Assembly: GCA_041658185.1 (NCBI GenBank)
Contig: JBBAAR010000008.1
Location: 62,001-126,000 of the forward strand
Reading direction: 5' to 3'
Length of the DNA stretch: 64,000 nucleotides
Origin: UBA8919 sp041658185
Lineage (GTDB): Bacteria; Elusimicrobiota; UBA8919
The notes under the pieces are model-generated. The model did not search any database and was not told the DNA's origin. It saw nothing but the letters and a program-made list of their open reading frames with translations. Positions 62,879 to 64,000 of this stretch are shown here, piece by piece (position 1 is the first letter of the stretch; each line of letters opens with the position of its first letter). Both the position numbers and the translations under genes were made by a program.

Positions 62879-63916
62879 ATGAGATGTTCAAATTGTGATG
62901 CAGAAGTAAAAGAGGGTTCAAGATATTGCGGTAACTGCGGCACCAATTTTTTATTAACCGCGTCCGCGTGGCTTATCAGAAGAACTCTTGCAGGCGCAAT
63001 AGCGGGTTGTATCGGATGGTTTTGCTCGTCGGTAATTTTTAATCTTACTATTTTAGCCGTGTCAGATACTGCCTACGGTATTTTGAGGACCATAATTTCT
63101 GCCGTTTTTATAGGCATTGTAATAGGTGTTCTTGAAAAATCTACGGGCAAAATTTTATCCGGGATTTTTGGCGGTATAATCGGCGGTGTTTTTGGCGGCA
63201 TAGTATCTCTTTTGATTTTAAAAAACGATATGCCGATGTGGTTGTTCTTTCCCGAAAAAGCGGGGAATCTGGAGTTCTCATTATACACGACCGCTAATGC
63301 TGTCGTGTGGCTTGTTGCCGGCGCAGTTATCGGATTTTTTACAGCCCCTAAAAAAAGAGGAATTTCCGCTTTTATCGGCGGTGCTTTGGGCGGTGCTATA
63401 GGCGGCGCCGTCGGTTGGGAAATTTTTTTACGATTGCGATACGAAGCTGTATCTCCTGTTATGTTTGCAACAGCAGATGTAATTTCCGGCGGTGTAATTT
63501 CCGGGATTATATTTCTTTTTTTGGGAATTGCCGAAAGATTTTCTCCGATTGCCGACGAGAAACTTGCCGATGAAAGGATTATGGTATGTGCGATATGCAG
63601 CAAGGAAACAACGGTCAGCGGTTATTGCATAAATTGCGGGAATATTCTAAAAGCGATGGAGATTGCCAATCCTCGTCGGTACGGCGCGCTTCACCGCATT
63701 TCAAATGTTTTCAGATTTTTGGGAAGATTTATACTGATTGTCGGATTTATTTCTGCGATCGGGTGTTTTATTATTTTACTTCCCAAAAGTATTTTTACGT
63801 CTCTTCTCGGAATGATAGGTGTGGCAGTTGTTTCATACATAATTTTTATTACATTTAACGCAATAGCAGAAACCATTTTGGTTTTTTTGGATATTGAAAA
63901 AAATACGAGAAAATGA
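62879..63916 (+). CDS. Zinc-ribbon polytopic membrane protein
   Basis: A 345-residue protein: N-terminal CSNCDAEVKEGSRYCGNCG zinc ribbon, six or more hydrophobic segments rich in Gly-Gly (GIFGGIIGGVFGGIVSLLIL), then a second, C-terminal zinc ribbon near residues 237-255 (CAICSKETTVSGYCINCG) and two final helices. Two zinc ribbons around a membrane core are unusual. Overlaps kdsC by 4 nt. Confidence 0.75.
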   Translation: MRCSNCDAEVKEGSRYCGNCGTNFLLTASAWLIRRTLAGAIAGCIGWFCSSVIFNLTILAVSDTAYGILRTIISAVFIGIVIGVLEKSTGKILSGIFGGIIGGVFGGIVSLLILKNDMPMWLFFPEKAGNLEFSLYTTANAVVWLVAGAVIGFFTAPKKRGISAFIGGALGGAIGGAVGWEIFLRLRYEAVSPVMFATADVISGGVISGIIFLFLGIAERFSPIADEKLADERIMVCAICSKETTVSGYCINCGNILKAMEIANPRRYGALHRISNVFRFLGRFILIVGFISAIGCFIILLPKSIFTSLLGMIGVAVVSYIIFITFNAIAETILVFLDIEKNTRK

Positions 63917-64000
63917 AACAGAAAAAAGAAATACTTGATAAAGCAAAAAAAATAAAATTGATTGCAGCGGACGTGGACGGCGTTTTAACCGACGGTAAAA
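63913..64000 (+). CDS. kdsC: 3-deoxy-D-manno-octulosonate 8-phosphate phosphatase, N-terminal end
   Basis: Partial gene running off the right edge. The 29 visible residues end with LIAADVDGVLTDGK, the KdsC-type HAD motif I (DVDGVLTDG) with the nucleophile Asp. It follows kdsA in Kdo synthesis by removing the phosphate from Kdo-8-P. ATGA overlap with the preceding gene confirms cotranslation. Confidence 0.88.
   Translation, partial: MKQKKEILDKAKKIKLIAADVDGVLTDGK

Overview
The window is a gene-dense, AT-rich stretch (roughly 40% GC by eye) of a Gram-negative and probably anaerobic bacterium. The evidence is a lipid A / Kdo / heptose pathway (lpxK, kdsA, kdsB, the start of kdsC, a heptose-7-P kinase, GmhB and GT9 heptosyltransferases), outer-membrane beta-barrels, a four-subunit pyruvate:ferredoxin oxidoreductase, a type IV prepilin, a PorV/PorQ-like protein and a DUF2723 membrane protein. 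This mix, with the many palindromic and tandem short repeats, suggests an uncultured lineage such as Elusimicrobiota, Omnitrophota or relatives. The sequence alone does not settle the phylum.

Layout. 1-6.0 kb: end of a DUF1016 nuclease, a methyltransferase, mnmG, a DUF2723-TPR protein, and an unusual in-frame fusion of RsmG to a type IV prepilin. 6.1-7.8 kb (minus strand): a lipoprotein and an outer-membrane beta-barrel. 7.9-10.8 kb: PilZ protein, secreted nuclease, HAMP protein, sugar epimerase. 10.9-14.1 kb: accessory segment with a CsgG/TPR protein and two toxin-antitoxin pairs lying between direct repeats. 14.2-18.8 kb: asd, rplM-rpsI, CHASE2 adenylate cyclase, DUF3307. 18.8-24.7 kb: tRNA-Arg(ACG) next to tadA, redox genes and the por operon, which contains an inserted ORF6N gene. 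24.7-28.9 kb: cNMP-binding protein, periplasmic binding protein, hybrid-input histidine kinase and response regulator. 29-32.6 kb: yajC, HD protein, secD, secF, followed by an insertion sequence (32.6-33.9 kb). 34-46.6 kb: a long, tightly overlapped LPS-core operon including an O-antigen ligase-GmhB fusion. 46.7-60.0 kb: a promoter, a structured small RNA, a cyclic-di-GMP-I (GEMM) riboswitch with its own terminator, then two HEAT proteins, an amidase-like protein, a giant beta-helix/Ig-like surface protein and PorV. 60.1-64 kb: heptose kinase, kdsB, kdsA, two zinc-ribbon proteins and the start of kdsC.

The most unusual features are these. (1) A GEMM riboswitch heads a giant secreted-protein locus; its aptamer carries a two-hairpin insertion, and its 3' strand doubles as the left arm of a terminator. 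(2) The amidase-like and giant proteins are one open frame split by a single TGA. (3) Six nested palindromic elements of about 110-185 nt mostly start at stop codons, in one orientation; their outer arms differ in sequence but stay complementary. (4) Heptanucleotide tandem repeats of several different sequences sit both between genes and in frame inside epimerase, porA, lpxK, glycosyltransferase and signal-peptide coding regions. (5) Short GC-rich hairpin modules have inserted into a tRNA copy, the riboswitch and a glycosyltransferase gene. Together, items 3 to 5 suggest a genome shaped by several kinds of small repeat that insert almost anywhere.
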